A model generated the notes under the pieces. It worked only from the letters and a program-made list of their open reading frames with translations, made no database searches and was not told where the DNA came from. 64,000 nucleotides of DNA from Galaxea fascicularis (Eukaryota; Cnidaria; Anthozoa; Scleractinia; Euphylliidae), in NCBI GenBank assembly GCA_948470475.1, contig OX419337.1:26557872-26621871 (forward strand). Direction: 5' to 3'. Shown in pieces: positions 61,823-64,000 of the stretch (its first letter is position 1; every line of letters starts with the position of its first letter). Position numbers and translations under genes: made by a program.

Positions 61823-63441
61823 ATATTGATCACCACATAAATCACAAGCAACTACACTAACCTGTAAACGTGTTGTAACATCATTTTAGTAAACTGGAAA
61901 ATCTTTTCAAAATAATCGGAGTATCTTACACTTTTCAACTGTCCTCTGCAATGAAAGTGAACGAGAAACAAAATAAGCTAAAACCACGAAAGTTATACTC
62001 GCAGTTTGTGTAGAGTTGTTTTTTTTTTAATTTCAAGTTCAACACAAAATGAGCCAAAGAGTTTCAGTTCACCTAAGCAAATTCATCCGGAAATTAAATC
62101 CTGCTTTGACGCTTTTTTCTGGCATCATGTCCAACCAGAATACTGGCTGCTCTGGATCAGAAATTCTGCACAAAACAACAACAACAACAAACCATAATTT
62201 CTTTAAAAAAAACATTATCACTTGCACTGAATAAGCACTACCCAAAAATTAGCACCACCGTCGAACAGCACAAAAAATATAGCACCACAGGAAAGTACTG
62301 CTCAGTAGCTTTCATTTGAATGGTAACACTGTGGGATTTCATCTATGGAACCACCGCGTTTCTCGTAATACACAGCACCGCAGGAAAGTACTGCTCAGTA
62401 GCTTTCATTTGAATGGTCACACTGTGGGATTTCATCTATGGAACCACCGCGTTTCTCGTAATACACAGCACCGCAGGAAAGTACTGCTCAGTAGCTTTCA
62501 TTTGAATGGTAACACTGTGGATTTCATCCATGGAACCACCGCGTTTCTCATAATACACAGCAACCGCAGGAAAGTACTGCTCAGTTGCATTCACTGATTT
62601 GAATAGAAAAATCTCCCACCAATATTAGAGATCTATCAAAAGTTGAGATCTCGGATTAGGATCTCGTTCTACGGATACGAAAATAAGGAGCTTGTGAAGA
62701 GACTAAGAACAGCTGACTTTCTGTGTATCATGCCACCCCTACCTTCTCCATTTGACAGCAACATCAAACATGTCCCTCCAAGTAGCTTTCTTTTGATTGT
62801 TTTTAGAAGATCTACCCGCTTTCCAGTATTTGTTGGCCACTTGTGCAACATCAAGAATCGCGAGGCCCATGGCTTGATGATGTCTTATGTTGGGGAGGAA
62901 ACCGTCGGAATTATACTGAACCAGGGAACCCAAGGTGGAGGACTTGCACAGTAACACCTGGCAACAGACGGTAAGTTAGTTAAAAGCAGTCAATCAAAGT
63001 CAGCGAAACAATTTTAAAGATTTGATTACTAAGAAACCCTGCTTAAATATTGAACTACAGTGAATTTTATAACACTAAACAAAGCACAAAAGTGCAAAAC
63101 TATCGAACAGATCAGGCTAAAATTAAACGATATAATAATAAAATTCGGCAGACATCTGTGGCCAGAGTGCAACTTGAGTACAAAATACGCACAGGTTTAA
63201 CATTGCCACGGGCATGCGTTGGCGAAATATTGGAACCATTGTTTAATATAGCACTTACCTGAGCTTCTGGACTTAAATCATTGAAGGCAACATCGTCAAC
63301 TTCCCTGTTCAATGACACAGAATTTACAGTCTTAGCATGATTTTCAAATTCTTTACTTACAACAAAAAATACTGTTAAACTTTTCAGTTAACGAACGGTA
63401 CCTGATATTGATGCTGAATGTACGTTATGCGCATCTCGGGA
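56597..63441 (-). CDS. TTC13: TTC13-like protein (SRFR1/TTC13 family), C-terminal half, 12 exons; 5' part outside window
   Basis: The family is named for TPR repeats; TTC13 is the animal relative of plant SRFR1. Its molecular role in animals is poorly defined. Exons in transcript order: 63402-63441, 63259-63350, 62743-62957, 62073-62165, 61862-61945, 61076-61157, 60241-60353, 59620-59743, 58940-59019, 58160-58238, 57580-57659, 56597-56720. Phases close throughout, giving 401 C-terminal residues; the N-terminal TPR half lies beyond 64000. Family blocks: LPNIRHHQAMGLAILDVAQ, KKATWRDMFDVAVKWRR, ISDPEQPVFWLDMMP, GQLKSVRYSDYF, DVDVIGNHILSLVYYFFNLM, PLSRGSSAVAYTVALGLFLA, GRETTGKIPPGK and SEVFPTLRSILEALN. 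The segment YTVALGLFLAVG is hydrophobic but short. The two 5'-most exons are the least certain; 63304 or 63355 are other acceptors for the second. It converges on NUMB. Confidence 0.82.
57960..58095 (-). repeat. single copy of the GAAAGTACTGCTCAGTAGC-type repeat
   Basis: Read on the minus strand it carries GGTCACACTTTAGGATTTCATC and TTTCATTTGAATGGTCACAC, with TGCTCAGTAGC nearby, matching the tandem units at 62291-62595. Weaker relatives appear near 3500-3575 and 5480-5590. Confidence 0.5.
61454..61523. repeat. 70-bp perfect hairpin
   Basis: CGTGGGTGTCCAATTACAGG pairs with CCTGTAATTGGACACCCACG around a TTTCAACTTTTTG-type loop. It lies in a TTC13 intron with CpG-rich flanks (GCGCGCGCC, GGCGCGCG). 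Confidence 0.8.
61676..61819. repeat. inverted-repeat element, about 144 bp
   Basis: TAGTAATTGGAC and GTCCAATTACTA bound an extended hairpin. GTACAATTCAGGGAGTAATC pairs with GATTACTCCCTGAATTGTAC, and the centre is ACTCGCGCTGCGCGCTCGT. It is related to 27555-27720. Confidence 0.7.
62291..62595 (+). repeat. tandem repeat, 93-bp period, three full units and a partial
   Basis: Units start at 62291, 62384, 62477 and 62570 with GAAAGTACTGCTCAGTAGCT. They include TGTGGGATTTCATCTATGGA and end ATACACAGCACCGCAG. Because 93 is divisible by 3 the repeat is open in one frame, but it is non-coding repeat DNA in a TTC13 intron. Confidence 0.85.
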
Positions 63442-64000
63442 CTGCCCAAGAAACTGGCAGGTTTCTTGGGGATAGAGCTTCTTCATATTGTTATTTTTGC
63501 GCGGTTTATAGTAGATCTTCGTATCTTAAGGCTATTGGGATCCAAAATGAAATTCGGATGGGCCGACTGACATTTTTCAGGGATAATAGAGCTTCAGTAA
63601 ATGAAAAAACACACAGCACACGCTGTTGCGTACAGATGTAATACAAAGCTGTTTGAAATAGTTATTGTTGCTTAATTATCCAATGGATGAAATATGTGAG
63701 GTCAGCCCCACATATATCTAGTTATTATGGTAATAACAACGAAAAAAGCGCATCTGAATTTGGAAGCCCAGTCCTTAATCTCGTACACAGAGTCTTCGTT
63801 CAGGTGCGAGCACTAAGGAACAAAGACTCAAGGTTCAAGATTGCTCCGTCCTTAAAACAAATGGGTCTCAGCGAATTAAAAAGGTTTTCTGACCTCGTAT
63901 GCGGCTGTACTCCGGGTTGTTCACTGTAATTCTAAAACAGAACAAAGTTTGAAAATTTCATTCAAAAATCGGTCTTGAGAGTGGACGGAAATAAAAGACT
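63442..64000. other. window edge, probable TTC13 intron with possible further exon
   Basis: On the minus strand a good acceptor (TGTTCTGTTTTAG) precedes an open stretch at about 63895-63931, which could be another TTC13 exon. I could not match it to the family or fix its phase. Confidence 0.25.

Noticed and set aside
1..64000. CRISPR arrays, bacterial operons, rRNA genes or viral genes
   Set aside because: Searched by eye; the direct repeats present are tandem or transposon-type, spacing does not fit CRISPR, and no rRNA or viral protein signature was seen.

Overview
This is an animal nuclear genome window. It is AT-rich, its genes have many introns with GT..AG borders, and it holds four recognisable metazoan genes embedded in small inverted-repeat elements. 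The gene content and repeat style suggest an invertebrate, most likely an anthozoan cnidarian such as a stony coral. The lineage is an inference from overall character; no marker in the window proves it.

Layout. (1) 1-13.1 kb: no confidently identified gene. It has short foldback elements, a (CAT/CAC)n tract, and a chain of four frame-compatible putative exons of an unrecognised minus-strand gene (8302 down to 3738). (2) 13.1-25.0 kb, plus: a complete 14-exon ERP44 gene, an ER thioredoxin-fold chaperone with a CRFS active site and a C-terminal RDEL. Its introns carry a four-unit tandem repeat, a 1.1-kb foldback element, a five-copy tRNA-like array and an 844-bp TTAA-bounded element. (3) 25.0-31.1 kb: intergenic, with dispersed hairpins and one small orphan ORF. 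(4) 37.1-31.1 kb, minus: a complete 8-exon STX17 gene, the autophagosomal SNARE with a C-terminal hairpin anchor. (5) 37.1-45.5 kb: a repeat nest, including an unusual A-B-A'-B' block of interleaved inverted repeats in which every junction is TTAA. (6) 45.5-52.9 kb, plus: a complete NUMB gene with a PTB domain, NPF motifs and aPKC-type sites. (7) 63.4-56.6 kb, minus: the C-terminal half of a TTC13-like gene, whose 5' part lies beyond the window.

How the genes relate. ERP44 and STX17 are convergent neighbours here, as they are in human 9q31, so this looks like deeply conserved gene order. NUMB and TTC13 are also convergent; I know of no conserved linkage for that pair. All exon models were built by hand from splice sites, reading phase and protein similarity. 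Phases add up through every junction: ERP44 431 aa, STX17 300 aa, NUMB 584 aa, TTC13 C-terminal 401 aa.

The strongest candidates for something undescribed are the tRNA-like array, which is flanked by a 13-bp direct repeat, the interleaved TTAA-jointed palindromes, and a phase-compatible alternative exon choice in ERP44.
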